Made by a program: the position numbers and the translations under genes. Of a stretch of DNA of 15,023 nucleotides, positions 1-6,908 are shown one piece after another. Origin of the DNA: CAJKWP01 sp964554475 (GTDB lineage Bacteria; Bacillota; Clostridia; Christensenellales; UBA1242); the NCBI GenBank assembly GCA_964554475.1, contig CAZKOT010000032.1, forward strand, positions 1-15,023, written 5' to 3'. Position 1 is the first letter of the stretch, and each line of letters opens with the position of its first letter. The notes below the pieces were generated by a model. The model was not told the origin of the DNA, searched no databases, and was given only the letters and a program-made list of their open reading frames with translations.

Positions 1-90
1 CCCCTTGTAGACTACAAGGTTGATAGGTCAGAGATGTAAGTACAGTAATGTATTGAGTTGACTGATACTAATAGGTCGAGGGCTTGATCA
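1..90 (+). rRNA. 23S ribosomal RNA, 3' end (partial)
   Basis: The window opens inside the last part of a large-subunit rRNA gene. The run GACTGATACTAATAGGTCGA followed by GGGCTTGATC matches the conserved 3' end of bacterial 23S rRNA, where the last bases pair with the 5' end of the molecule. The exact mature end is estimated (about base 90) from that conserved motif. The rest of the gene lies upstream of the window. A 5S gene follows after about 113 bases with no tRNA between them. Confidence 0.93.
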
Positions 91-203
91 CAGCAGAATT
101 TAATTGTATTCAAACCTTGAAAAAAAACTTAAGTTTAATAAATATTTGATTTCTCAAAAATTATTATTGTGCAGTTGTGATGGTTTTTAGGCCATCTGCC
201 AGT

Positions 204-326
204 TTTGGTGACTATAGAGAGAATGCTCACCTGTTCTCATCCCGAACACAGAAGTTAAGATTCTCATCGCCGAAAATACTTGGTTGGCAACGACCCGGGA
301 AAATAGGACATTGCCGAAACACCAAA
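204..326 (+). rRNA. 5S ribosomal RNA
   Basis: The ends TTTGGTG (204-210) and CACCAAA (320-326) form the terminal helix. In between are the conserved blocks CCCGAACACAGAAGTTAAG and the loop E/helix IV region. At about 123 bases it is slightly longer than the usual 115-120. It lies downstream of 23S rRNA in the usual order and is followed directly by a terminator, so it is the last gene of the rRNA operon. Confidence 0.95.
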
Positions 327-330
327 TAAT

Positions 331-355
331 AGACGCTTATAGAGCGTCTTTTTTT
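331..355 (+). terminator. rRNA operon terminator
   Basis: A perfect 7-bp stem, AGACGCT (331-337) with AGCGTCT (343-349), has a 5-base loop and is followed by an unbroken T tract. It starts only four bases after the 5S end, so it is a clear intrinsic terminator for the rRNA operon. Confidence 0.93.
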
Positions 356-429
356 ATTGTTAATTTACTTACAATTTCACGAACTACAAATTATTAAATG
401 TAAATTTATTTTATTTAATTAAAGAAATT

Positions 430-438
430 TGATATACT
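430..438 (+). promoter_or_regulatory. extended -10 promoter of the lipoprotein gene (leaderless)
   Basis: TGA followed by TATACT forms an extended -10 element; no convincing -35 is seen 16-18 bases upstream, which an extended -10 can tolerate. Only six bases (AAAAAT) separate TATACT from the ATG at 445, so the expected +1 falls on the start codon. There is no Shine-Dalgarno sequence upstream of this ATG. Confidence 0.6.
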
Positions 439-444
439 AAAAAT

Positions 445-1653
445 ATGAAAAATTTGAAAAAAATTTTATCTCTTATTTTTATGTTCTTGTTTACCTACGT
501 TCTTGCCGGCTGCGATTTGACCGGCTCTACATATATTGCACTCCAGCCCAAAGCAACATCTTATTCTGCATGGGAAAATTATGATACAATAGATAAGGGT
601 TATTACAATTTTATTTTAGATTTAAAAAAAGTTAATGAAACTGACAAATCTTTACCAGAGTATGATGCTCTTTGCAGCACACTTGACAATAGAGGTAGAA
701 TTTCCTCACTTTTAAGAAATTGCCTAGTTGCAATTGATAGTTTTGAAAGCAAAAGTAATTTCACTGTTTTTGACTTTCCCAATTTTCAAAATTTTCAAAT
801 TGTTAAATTTGATTCGAAAAATTATGACATTTCTTACAAAGAATATTTTAAATATAACATAATTTCAAACCCTAATCCTGAAGTTGATGCTTTAATTTTT
901 AATAATCCTATTTCTTTTGTTACCAATGCAAAAAACATTACAAAAAATGATTTAGGCTTTTATACTATTGAAATTAACGATGCTCCAATTGAAGAAGAAC
1001 CTGGTCAATTTCTTTCAGGGGTGACAGAACTTGATTACTCAAGAATAGTAGAAGGTAATACAATTCAAACTACACGAACATTTACTCAAGATTCAACAAG
1101 AACAATAATAACCGCAAAACAAACTATAAAAAATAGTGTTGGAACAGAACTTGAAAGTTATGAAAGAATTGCAGATTTTAGATTAAGTGCAAATGTTAGA
1201 ACATTAACAAGTACTGTTACACGAAAAATTGGAGGAAGTACAATAAATTATCCTATAAAAACTTATAGGCTTAATCAAAACATTAAAGACATCACACTTT
1301 TGTATGATAAAGAGAAAGGTTATTTAAGTTGGGATTTTTCTTATTCAATTACAGGACAGGGGCAATTTAATTGCTTTGGTGAATCTTATAATTTGGGGAC
1401 AAAAAAGCATTTAGTTAAAGAATATGTTCGCATTTTGACACCCACATTCACCCCTTACAATTTTAATAGTAGTTTTACCTACGAGTTTAGTATTGATGGT
1501 TCTTATTTTTACTTTAAATTACTTACGGGAGAACGAGAGTATGTTAATATAATTGATCAAGATATTTCAAAATTTGCAAAATACAACAATGAACCGATTG
1601 CAACTTGTTTTATTCCTTCAAGTGGGAACCCATCAATTTCGGTTTATAAGTAA
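445..1653 (+). CDS. predicted surface lipoprotein of unknown function
   Basis: The 402-residue protein starts with a basic n-region (MKNLKK) and a hydrophobic core, then a lipobox L20-A21-G22-C23. Cys23 would be lipidated and become the first residue of the mature protein, anchored on the outer face of the membrane, with Asp24 next. The rest is hydrophilic, rich in Asn, Thr, Ser and Tyr, with alternating short hydrophobic stretches suggesting mostly beta structure. I recognise no catalytic motif or named domain. The start is fixed by the signal peptide. It has no ribosome binding site, and the -10 box sits six bases from the ATG, suggesting a leaderless transcript. It is the first gene after the rRNA terminator and seems to be its own unit. 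It could be a substrate-binding or adhesion protein, but nothing here decides that. Confidence 0.85.
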   Translation: MKNLKKILSLIFMFLFTYVLAGCDLTGSTYIALQPKATSYSAWENYDTIDKGYYNFILDLKKVNETDKSLPEYDALCSTLDNRGRISSLLRNCLVAIDSFESKSNFTVFDFPNFQNFQIVKFDSKNYDISYKEYFKYNIISNPNPEVDALIFNNPISFVTNAKNITKNDLGFYTIEINDAPIEEEPGQFLSGVTELDYSRIVEGNTIQTTRTFTQDSTRTIITAKQTIKNSVGTELESYERIADFRLSANVRTLTSTVTRKIGGSTINYPIKTYRLNQNIKDITLLYDKEKGYLSWDFSYSITGQGQFNCFGESYNLGTKKHLVKEYVRILTPTFTPYNFNSSFTYEFSIDGSYFYFKLLTGEREYVNIIDQDISKFAKYNNEPIATCFIPSSGNPSISVYK

Positions 1654-1725
1654 AACATTTAATATTTCTTAAAAAGAAAAAGTAATAAAATTAATTAATA
1701 GAAATAACGAGGTGAGGAGGTAAAT

Positions 1726-2493
1726 ATGGGAGAATTTGTTAATGTCGTTAGAGAAGGGACAAAAAATTATATAGGTCTTTTAAAAAATCCCTTTGGAAAA
1801 GTTCTTAATATTGAAAGAAAATTAAGTCTCCATAGATTCTCATTTGAAGATGCTTATCGCTCACAAATTATTTTTTTTGATACCAACGGAAATCTTCTTG
1901 AAAAAGCCGGAATAATTTTGTCAAAAACAATTGAACCCGAAAAAACCTTTTTTAAAGTTGAGCGTAGTTCTTTTCTTCCTAGAACGTTTACAAGGCGAAA
2001 AGAGGTTGTTTTTATTCATGAAGTTGGCGTTAGAGACAGAATTGCCGATCATTCTTTTTATCTTGTTGACGGTATTAAATCACTTTTCGCAACTCAATTT
2101 ACCATTGATCTTGAAAACATTTTAAAAAATTGTGTCCCAAAAATAATAATTTCTTCTAATATTAGACGTTTTAAAGTTTTAAGTGGGGGCGGATTTAAAG
2201 CAAAAATTTTTTTTAAAGATTGCAAGGTGAAAAATTTTGCATCAAAAAGAGTTGGGAAAATGAAGCTTTTGACTGTTGAGTTAAACAGTGCAATTTCTTA
2301 TTTAAACGCATTTAATTATTTTAACGATGCTATTGTGCGTTATTGCAAAGAACTAATTCCTTTTGAAGAAACACTTTTTGATTATGTTCATAGAATTACA
2401 AAACCTCTTCCTCAAAAGAAAAAATTGACAAAAGAAGAAATAAAAAAAGAAAAAGAAAAAAAGAAAAATACCGAAGATGTGATTCAGGGTTGA
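1726..2493 (+). CDS. conserved hypothetical protein, possibly CYTH-like fold
   Basis: This 255-residue soluble protein has a very strong ribosome binding site (GAGGTGAGGAGGT, just before the ATG). Its layout recalls CYTH/triphosphate-tunnel proteins: IERK near residues 29-32, FFDT at 50-53 followed by LLEKAGIILSK at 57-67 (compare the family's YFDTP...AGIALR pattern), paired arginines at 147-148, and a late ELNS strand at 185-188. However, the first Glu of the family's ExExK signature is Asn28 here, and several expected charged positions are unclear. If related, it may be a divergent or non-catalytic member; the family hydrolyses or binds triphosphates. The last 25 residues are a lysine/glutamate-rich tail. 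A gap of 93 bases with no terminator separates it from the next gene, so they may share a transcript. The gene is real; the family call is tentative. Confidence 0.8.
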   Translation: MGEFVNVVREGTKNYIGLLKNPFGKVLNIERKLSLHRFSFEDAYRSQIIFFDTNGNLLEKAGIILSKTIEPEKTFFKVERSSFLPRTFTRRKEVVFIHEVGVRDRIADHSFYLVDGIKSLFATQFTIDLENILKNCVPKIIISSNIRRFKVLSGGGFKAKIFFKDCKVKNFASKRVGKMKLLTVELNSAISYLNAFNYFNDAIVRYCKELIPFEETLFDYVHRITKPLPQKKKLTKEEIKKEKEKKKNTEDVIQG

Positions 2494-2586
2494 TTTTTCT
2501 TAAAATTAGATAAAGAGAATAGAGGGCAATAGTTGGATTTCATCTCTCGCAAGAATGAATAAAAATTATTATTAAAAGGAAAACAT

Positions 2587-2877
2587 ATGGAATTTTTTAA
2601 AGATTATTGGCCATTTTTTGTTGCGGGAATTATTATTGTTGGAGTCATAATTTTTTGGATAATTGAATTTATTAAATTTAAAAAACGAAAAGAAAATAAT
2701 CAAGAGAATGCAAAAGAAGTCAATTATGAAGACAAAACCGAAAAAAAAGATGAAGAAATGAAAAAAGCTTTAGAAGAAGATAATAAACTTATAATTTCAA
2801 AGCAACCCAAAAAGCAAAACATAATTACAAAAACAAATGATATGAAATTGGCAACAAAAAAATCAGAAAAAAAATAA
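2587..2877 (+). CDS. small single-pass membrane protein with charged tail
   Basis: This 96-residue protein has one strongly hydrophobic segment at about residues 9-29 (FFVAGIIIVGVIIFWIIEFI), then a basic stop-transfer stretch (KFKKRK). The remaining two thirds is a Lys/Glu/Asn-rich, probably disordered and cytoplasmic tail. It has a good AAAAGG ribosome binding site. The overall shape resembles small accessory membrane proteins such as YajC, but there is no sequence match I would rely on. It is the last plus-strand gene before the minus-strand tRNA pair. Function unknown. Confidence 0.68.
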   Translation: MEFFKDYWPFFVAGIIIVGVIIFWIIEFIKFKKRKENNQENAKEVNYEDKTEKKDEEMKKALEEDNKLIISKQPKKQNIITKTNDMKLATKKSEKK

Positions 2878-2931
2878 CATAAAAATACAATTTTTTTTAT
2901 TACAAAAAAAATGAAAAAGGTCAATTATTGC

Positions 2932-2971
2932 TTTAAAAAAAAATCAAGCAAACTAGCCCGATTTTTTTTCT
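2932..2971 (-). terminator. terminator of the tRNA-Gly/tRNA-Pro transcript
   Basis: Read on the minus strand, ATCGGGC and GCTTGAT form a 7-bp stem (two G-U pairs) around a 6-base loop, followed by a long T tract. It starts just after the tRNA-Pro CCA end. On the plus strand the same stem would hold two A-C mismatches, so it works best as a minus-strand terminator. Confidence 0.75.
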
Positions 2972-3047
2972 TGGTCGGAGTGGCGGGATTTGAACCCACG
3001 GCCTCTTGGTCCCGAACCAAGCGCGCTACCATCTGCGCTACACCCCG
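2972..3047 (-). tRNA. tRNA-Pro (anticodon CGG)
   Basis: On the minus strand the gene folds as a complete cloverleaf. The acceptor is CGGGGTG paired with CACTCCG, the anticodon arm is CTTGG-TTCGGGA-CCAAG, the T arm contains GGTTCAAATCC, and the CCA end is encoded. The anticodon read from the 7-base loop is CGG, which reads CCG. It is the second gene of a two-tRNA transcript behind tRNA-Gly. Confidence 0.95.
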
Positions 3048-3049
3048 GG

Positions 3050-3120
3050 AGCGGACGAAGGGAATCGAACCCTCAAAACTAGCTTGGGAAGCTAATATTT
3101 TACCATTAAATTACATCCGC
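3050..3120 (-). tRNA. tRNA-Gly (anticodon CCC)
   Basis: On the minus strand the acceptor GCGGATG pairs with CGTCCGC, the D arm contains AATGGTAAAAT, the anticodon arm is TTAGC-TTCCCAA-GCTAG, and the T arm is AGGGTTCGATTCCCT. The anticodon is CCC, reading GGG. The bases after the discriminator are CCC rather than CCA, so the CCA end must be added enzymatically, unlike the tRNA-Pro three bases away. Confidence 0.94.
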
Positions 3121-3151
3121 AAGTAAAAATTACAATATATTTTTATGATGA

Positions 3152-3180
3152 ATTTTAACATAACTTGTTTATAAACTCAA
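3152..3180 (-). promoter_or_regulatory. promoter of the tRNA-Gly/Pro transcript
   Basis: On the minus strand TTGAGT (3175-3180) and TAAAAT (3152-3157) are separated by exactly 17 bases, with TG two bases before the -10. It points into the tRNA-Gly gene about 30 bases away. The next gene on that side is divergent and has its own promoter. Confidence 0.6.
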
Positions 3181-3376
3181 GTGTATTTAAGTTCCTTAAA
3201 ATAAGATTTGTGAAACATTTTTGAAAAAAAATTATGCATCCTGTGAAACTTTTTCTCAAGATGTGGCAATTTAGGATTTCAAATTCTTCTTAATAAAAAT
3301 AACCACTTTTCACTTTACATAAATATAACAATTTAAAATTTGATATTGTAGCAAAAAATATTTTAGACACTTCAAA

Positions 3377-3406
3377 TTGACTTACTTTTTATTCCTGTGT
3401 TACAAT
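3377..3406 (+). promoter_or_regulatory. promoter of the dnaD-like/dnaI-like operon
   Basis: TTGACT (3377-3382) and TACAAT (3401-3406) are 18 bases apart, and a TG one base before the -10 makes it an extended -10. The start codon at 3431 follows an AGGAAAG ribosome binding site, giving a normal short leader. Confidence 0.72.
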
Positions 3407-3430
3407 GCAATAGTATAAAAAGGAAAGTAA

Positions 3431-4888
3431 ATGAGTTTTTGTAAATTTTCTTCACAATCAATAATTAGCGAAAAAACGGCAGTTGATAATCTTTTTATCA
3501 ATGAGTTTTTACCTTCCGCTCCAGATAATTATGTTAAAATTTATATTTATGGTCTTTATAAATGTTCGAATGCAGATTCAATTGACAACACACTTGAAAG
3601 TTTTTCACGTGTTTTAGGTATTAATGAAAAAGAAATTGAAGAAGCTTTTTTATATTGGCAAGAACAGGGTCTTGTTCAAATTATTTCATCCTCTCCAATT
3701 GAAGTTCGATTTTTACCCTTAAAAAATTTGTTTTCAAACATAAAAAAATATAAGCCCGAAAAATATCAGGCATTTAATATTCAGGTTCAGGAAATTTTAA
3801 CAGGAAGAATGCTTACTCCTAATGAGTATGCTGAATACTATAATTTAATTGAAAACGAACGCTTTGAACAAGAAGCACTACTAATGCTAATTAAATTTTG
3901 CACAAATTTAAAAGGCAACAATGTTGGATATAGCTATATTGTTACTGTTGCAAAAAATTGGGCACTTGAAAATGTTGTTACTGCGGAAAAAGTTGAAGAA
4001 AAATTAAAAAGTCTTGAACATAGTGGCACAAATTTTGGTGAAATTTTTAAGATTTTTAATATAAAAAGGCAGGCATCTCTTGAAGAGAGAGAATATTGGA
4101 ATAAATGGAAAAAAGAATTTGAATTTGAAGACGGTGTAATTTTGTTTGTTGCAAAAGAATTGAAAAAGAAAAAAAGTAAACTGAATTTTGAAAAACTAAA
4201 TGCAAGATTAACAAAATATTTTGAAATGAAACTTTTAAGTAGTGCCGAAATTGATGCTTACGAAAGTCAAAGACAAATGCTTTTTGACACAGCAATTAAA
4301 GTTAGTAGCGCCATGGGTTTATATTATGAAAATCTTGAAGCAGTTGTGGAAAATTACATATCACGTTGGACACAAATGGGTTACGAAACAGACGGATTAA
4401 AAATTATTGCGGACTTTTGTTTTAAAAAATCAATTCGTACACTTGAAGGAATGAATAAAATTATTTTAAAACTTTTCAAACTTGGTTTGGTGAGCACTAA
4501 AGCAATTGAACAATATGTTGAAGAACTTGCCACAAGTGATAGTATTATTAAAAAAATTCTTGAACAATTAAATCTTGAGCGAAATGTTAATGCTTGGGAC
4601 AGAAATTATTATGCAACATGGAAAGAATCGTGGAACATTACTGACGAACTAATTTCTTACGGAGCAGAAATTGCAAAAGATAAAATTCAACCTGTTCAGT
4701 ATTTAAATAAAATACTTGCAAATTTTTTTGAAAGTAAGGTTAAAACCGTACAAGAAGCAAAAAAGCTTCAACCTCCAATAAATAATACAGCTAAAGATAG
4801 TCCTAAAATGGCTGCGTTAAAAGGTAGGAGTTACTCACAAAAGGAGCTTAATTCATTCTTTGACAGCATTGAAGGCATTGAGGTGTAA
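3431..4888 (+). CDS. DnaD/DnaB-like replication initiation protein
   Basis: This 485-residue protein resembles the DnaD/DnaB family of Gram-positive replication proteins, which remodel DNA at the origin and recruit the helicase with its loader. Residues 15-95 look like the N-terminal winged-helix part (INEFLPSAPDNYVKIYIYGL, then LGINEKEIEEAFLYWQEQGL). The rest contains repeated helical units. The best is at about 388-445 (YYATWKESWNITDELISYGA, then YLNKILANFF and KVKTVQEAKK), the pattern of the C-terminal DnaD domain. Weaker units are at about 130-197, 220-280 and 305-365, making it longer than a standard 230-residue DnaD and closer to DnaB. The gene directly downstream, three bases away, is a DnaI/DnaC-like ATPase, which supports a helicase-loading role. 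Family call good; DnaD versus DnaB orthology unresolved. Confidence 0.88.
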   Translation: MSFCKFSSQSIISEKTAVDNLFINEFLPSAPDNYVKIYIYGLYKCSNADSIDNTLESFSRVLGINEKEIEEAFLYWQEQGLVQIISSSPIEVRFLPLKNLFSNIKKYKPEKYQAFNIQVQEILTGRMLTPNEYAEYYNLIENERFEQEALLMLIKFCTNLKGNNVGYSYIVTVAKNWALENVVTAEKVEEKLKSLEHSGTNFGEIFKIFNIKRQASLEEREYWNKWKKEFEFEDGVILFVAKELKKKKSKLNFEKLNARLTKYFEMKLLSSAEIDAYESQRQMLFDTAIKVSSAMGLYYENLEAVVENYISRWTQMGYETDGLKIIADFCFKKSIRTLEGMNKIILKLFKLGLVSTKAIEQYVEELATSDSIIKKILEQLNLERNVNAWDRNYYATWKESWNITDELISYGAEIAKDKIQPVQYLNKILANFFESKVKTVQEAKKLQPPINNTAKDSPKMAALKGRSYSQKELNSFFDSIEGIEV

Positions 4889-4891
4889 AGA

Positions 4892-5821
4892 ATGAAAACA
4901 ATCGAAAAAAAAGCTTGTGAAATTCTTGCAAGTGTGCGAAAAAAAAGTGAAGAAGATGCACAAAGAAATTTGGATTATGCGCTTTCAGATGAAAAATTTA
5001 AAAAACTTTACTTAGAGGAGAGGAAATGCGTTGTTGAACTTTCAAAAAAAGAATTTGAAAGCGGAAAATGCTCCCGTGGCGAGCATGACATTATAGTAAA
5101 AAAAATTAATGCAAGATTGAAAGAAATGAAACTCTCTTCTTCAGATTTGATTCCAAAAATTTATTGTAAAATATGTAAAGACAAAGGTTTTGTGAATTCA
5201 AAACCATGTGTTTGTTTAAAAAGCATAATTAGTCAATTACTAATTGAAGAAAGTGGCATTAAACTTAAATTAGAAGAGTTTGAAAAATGTGATTTTTCGC
5301 TTTTTGACAATAGAAAAGAAATTGAAAAAATATACTCATTAATGCAAGCATGGTGCGATAAATTTCGAACAAGTGAAATTTTAAATTGGGGAATCTTTGG
5401 TAATACAGGTACTGGCAAAACACATCTTTTACTTTGTACTGCAGATAGATTAATTAAAAATGGTACTTATATTTATTTTTCAACAGCATTTAATATGATT
5501 AAAGATTTACTCGCCGAACATACAACTTTTGATAAGAATAAAGAGCAAATCATTTCAAAATATTTAGATTGCGAAGTTCTTTTTATTGATGATTTAGGTA
5601 CAGAACCAATTTATAATAATGTTAATGAAAATTATTTATATTTGATTGTTAATCAACGAACGGTTGAAAAAAAACCTGTAATATTTTCAACAAATCTAAC
5701 CATGGATGAATTTTATAATCGTTATGGTGAGCGGATTTTTTCTCGCCTTGCAAATAAAAAACATTCAAAACTTTTATTGCTTGAGGGGAATGATGTGCGG
5801 TTAAAAAAGGATAAAATTTAA
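4892..5821 (+). CDS. DnaI/DnaC-like helicase-loader AAA+ ATPase
   Basis: This 309-residue protein has an N-terminal helical region and a cysteine cluster C92-x2-C95...C106-x-C108, as in the zinc-binding N-terminal domain of DnaI. An AAA+ core follows: Walker A GNTGTGKT at 170-177, Walker B LFIDD at 230-234, sensor-1 STN at 266-268, and a SRL segment at 284-286 whose Arg285 fits the arginine finger. DnaI/DnaC proteins load the replicative helicase onto single-stranded DNA using ATP. It begins three bases after the DnaD-like gene, and its ribosome binding site (GAGGTG, 4880-4885) lies inside that gene's last codons, so the two are translated from one message. IstB-type transposition ATPases share the fold, but no transposase is nearby and the cysteine domain favours DnaI. 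Confidence 0.92.
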   Translation: MKTIEKKACEILASVRKKSEEDAQRNLDYALSDEKFKKLYLEERKCVVELSKKEFESGKCSRGEHDIIVKKINARLKEMKLSSSDLIPKIYCKICKDKGFVNSKPCVCLKSIISQLLIEESGIKLKLEEFEKCDFSLFDNRKEIEKIYSLMQAWCDKFRTSEILNWGIFGNTGTGKTHLLLCTADRLIKNGTYIYFSTAFNMIKDLLAEHTTFDKNKEQIISKYLDCEVLFIDDLGTEPIYNNVNENYLYLIVNQRTVEKKPVIFSTNLTMDEFYNRYGERIFSRLANKKHSKLLLLEGNDVRLKKDKI

Positions 5822-5873
5822 TTTATACATTTGTTTTAAAAAAAGCTATAAAATAAATTCAAAAGGAAGAAAA

Positions 5874-6254
5874 ATGAATTATTCAAAATTAATTGAAGAG
5901 GCCATCAAGGCAAAAGAATTTTCTTACAGCCCGTATTCAAATTTTAAAGTCGGAGCAGCAATTCTTGGCAAAAACGGAAAAATTTACAATGGAACAAATG
6001 TCGAATGTGCAGCTTTTTTTTCCAGTTGTGCCGAAAGAACTGCAGCGGTTAAAGCAATAAGTGAAGGTGAAAAAGAATTTGCTGCTATTGCCATTGTTGG
6101 AGGTAACGAAGAATGCTTTCCGTGTGGAATGTGCAGACAATTTCTTGTTGAATTTTCACCCGAAATGGAAGTTGTTGTTGCAAAATCAAAAACAGATTAT
6201 AAAATTTTCATTCTTTCAGATTTACTTCCTAATTTTTATAAACGAAAAATTTAA
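5874..6254 (+). CDS. cdd: cytidine deaminase
   Basis: This 126-residue protein has the normal length for homotetrameric cytidine deaminases of the pyrimidine salvage pathway, which convert cytidine and deoxycytidine to uridine and deoxyuridine. The substrate-binding NVE lies at 42-44. The zinc and catalytic motif C52-A-E54 lies within SSCAERTA, where Glu54 is the proton shuttle. The second zinc motif is PCGMCRQ at 83-89, with Cys84 and Cys87. All three cysteine ligands and the glutamate are present. It has a good AAAAGGA ribosome binding site and follows the helicase-loader gene by 52 bases. No strong terminator or clear promoter lies between them, so it may be partly cotranscribed. Confidence 0.95.
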   Translation: MNYSKLIEEAIKAKEFSYSPYSNFKVGAAILGKNGKIYNGTNVECAAFFSSCAERTAAVKAISEGEKEFAAIAIVGGNEECFPCGMCRQFLVEFSPEMEVVVAKSKTDYKIFILSDLLPNFYKRKI

Positions 6255-6317
6255 AAAAATAATTATTTTCAAATAAAATGCAGTCTTTGAGTAAAAAAGA
6301 ATTAATAGAGGTAAAAA

Positions 6318-6512
6318 ATGAGTGAAATTAATAAAAAACAAGAAGACAAACAAGAAGACTTATTCAAACCTTCTGACTACAGTGAGTCAGACATTGAAAG
6401 CTTAAAAGAACTAGAAAAACTTTGGTTAAAAACGCATTCAACGCAGAGTAATTTACCTAAAAATGAAATACCTTATCATCATGATTGCTGGCATAGTAGA
6501 GAAATGGATTAG
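6318..6512 (+). CDS. small hypothetical protein (64 residues)
   Basis: A short acidic, hydrophilic protein with many Glu, Lys and Ser residues, no membrane segment, and an ending rich in metal-ligand residues (YHHDCWH near residues 53-59). An AGAGG ribosome binding site lies six bases before the ATG, which is the main support for translation. It lies 63 bases after the cytidine deaminase gene on the same strand and ends 18 bases before the convergent DUF1667 gene. No family recognised. Confidence 0.55.
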   Translation: MSEINKKQEDKQEDLFKPSDYSESDIESLKELEKLWLKTHSTQSNLPKNEIPYHHDCWHSREMD

Positions 6513-6530
6513 TAAGATTGTTGAGATATT

Positions 6531-6878
6531 TTATTCTTTTTTTGTTACGCCTGTAACAATAATGTCACTTCCAAAAATATTTTTAAACACGATCTCACCC
6601 TGTGAGTATTTTTTCTTTGGGGCTTTTTTTAAAAGTTTTATCACTTCAAAAATTTTAGCCTTATCAATTGGCTTTGTTGTTTTCACGGAACAAATCTGCT
6701 TGTCCCCAACTATTAATGAAGTAACGATACGTTTTGGTTCAGTGATTTCGCTTGTGCCGTAAGTTATACCACGCGAGCAAGCATTTCCCGTTACTGTGAT
6801 TTTTTCTCCATCTTTTTTAATTGTTAAGTCGCAACCAACAGGACAGATTATACAAGTGGTTTTTAAAATTTCCGCCAT
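6531..6878 (-). CDS. DUF1667 family cysteine-cluster protein
   Basis: The 115-residue protein starts with C9-x2-C12-P-x2-C16 (TTCIICPVGCDLTI), then GNACSRG with Cys34, then an EITEPKRIVTS segment. This is the pattern of the DUF1667 proteins encoded beside GlpA- and GlpB-like genes in many anaerobic Firmicutes. The four cysteines could hold an Fe-S cluster; that role is inferred, not shown. A clear AAAGGAG ribosome binding site precedes the ATG. It is the third and last gene of the minus-strand operon, 30 bases after the oxidoreductase gene, and it ends facing a convergent small gene with only 18 bases between them. Confidence 0.9.
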   Translation of the reverse strand: MAEILKTTCIICPVGCDLTIKKDGEKITVTGNACSRGITYGTSEITEPKRIVTSLIVGDKQICSVKTTKPIDKAKIFEVIKLLKKAPKKKYSQGEIVFKNIFGSDIIVTGVTKKE

Positions 6879-6908
6879 ATTTTTCTCCTTTAAATCAATC
6901 CTAATTTT

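Larger units (their letters stand above)
3121..3430. other. 310-base divergent intergenic region
   Basis: This gap separates the minus-strand tRNA genes from the plus-strand replication genes. It holds the tRNA promoter near its left end and the DnaD-like gene promoter near its right end. I see no open reading frame, strong hairpin or repeat in the AT-rich stretch between them. Confidence 0.6.

Noticed and set aside
2911..3126. Open frame of 71 codons on the plus strand containing GFEPTASWSRTK-like sequence.
   Set aside because: It is the antisense reading of tRNA-Pro and tRNA-Gly, a well-known source of false protein calls.
6463..6762. Plus-strand open frame of 99 codons overlapping the DUF1667 gene.
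   Set aside because: It is antisense to a clear conserved gene and its own start lies inside another small gene without a ribosome binding site.
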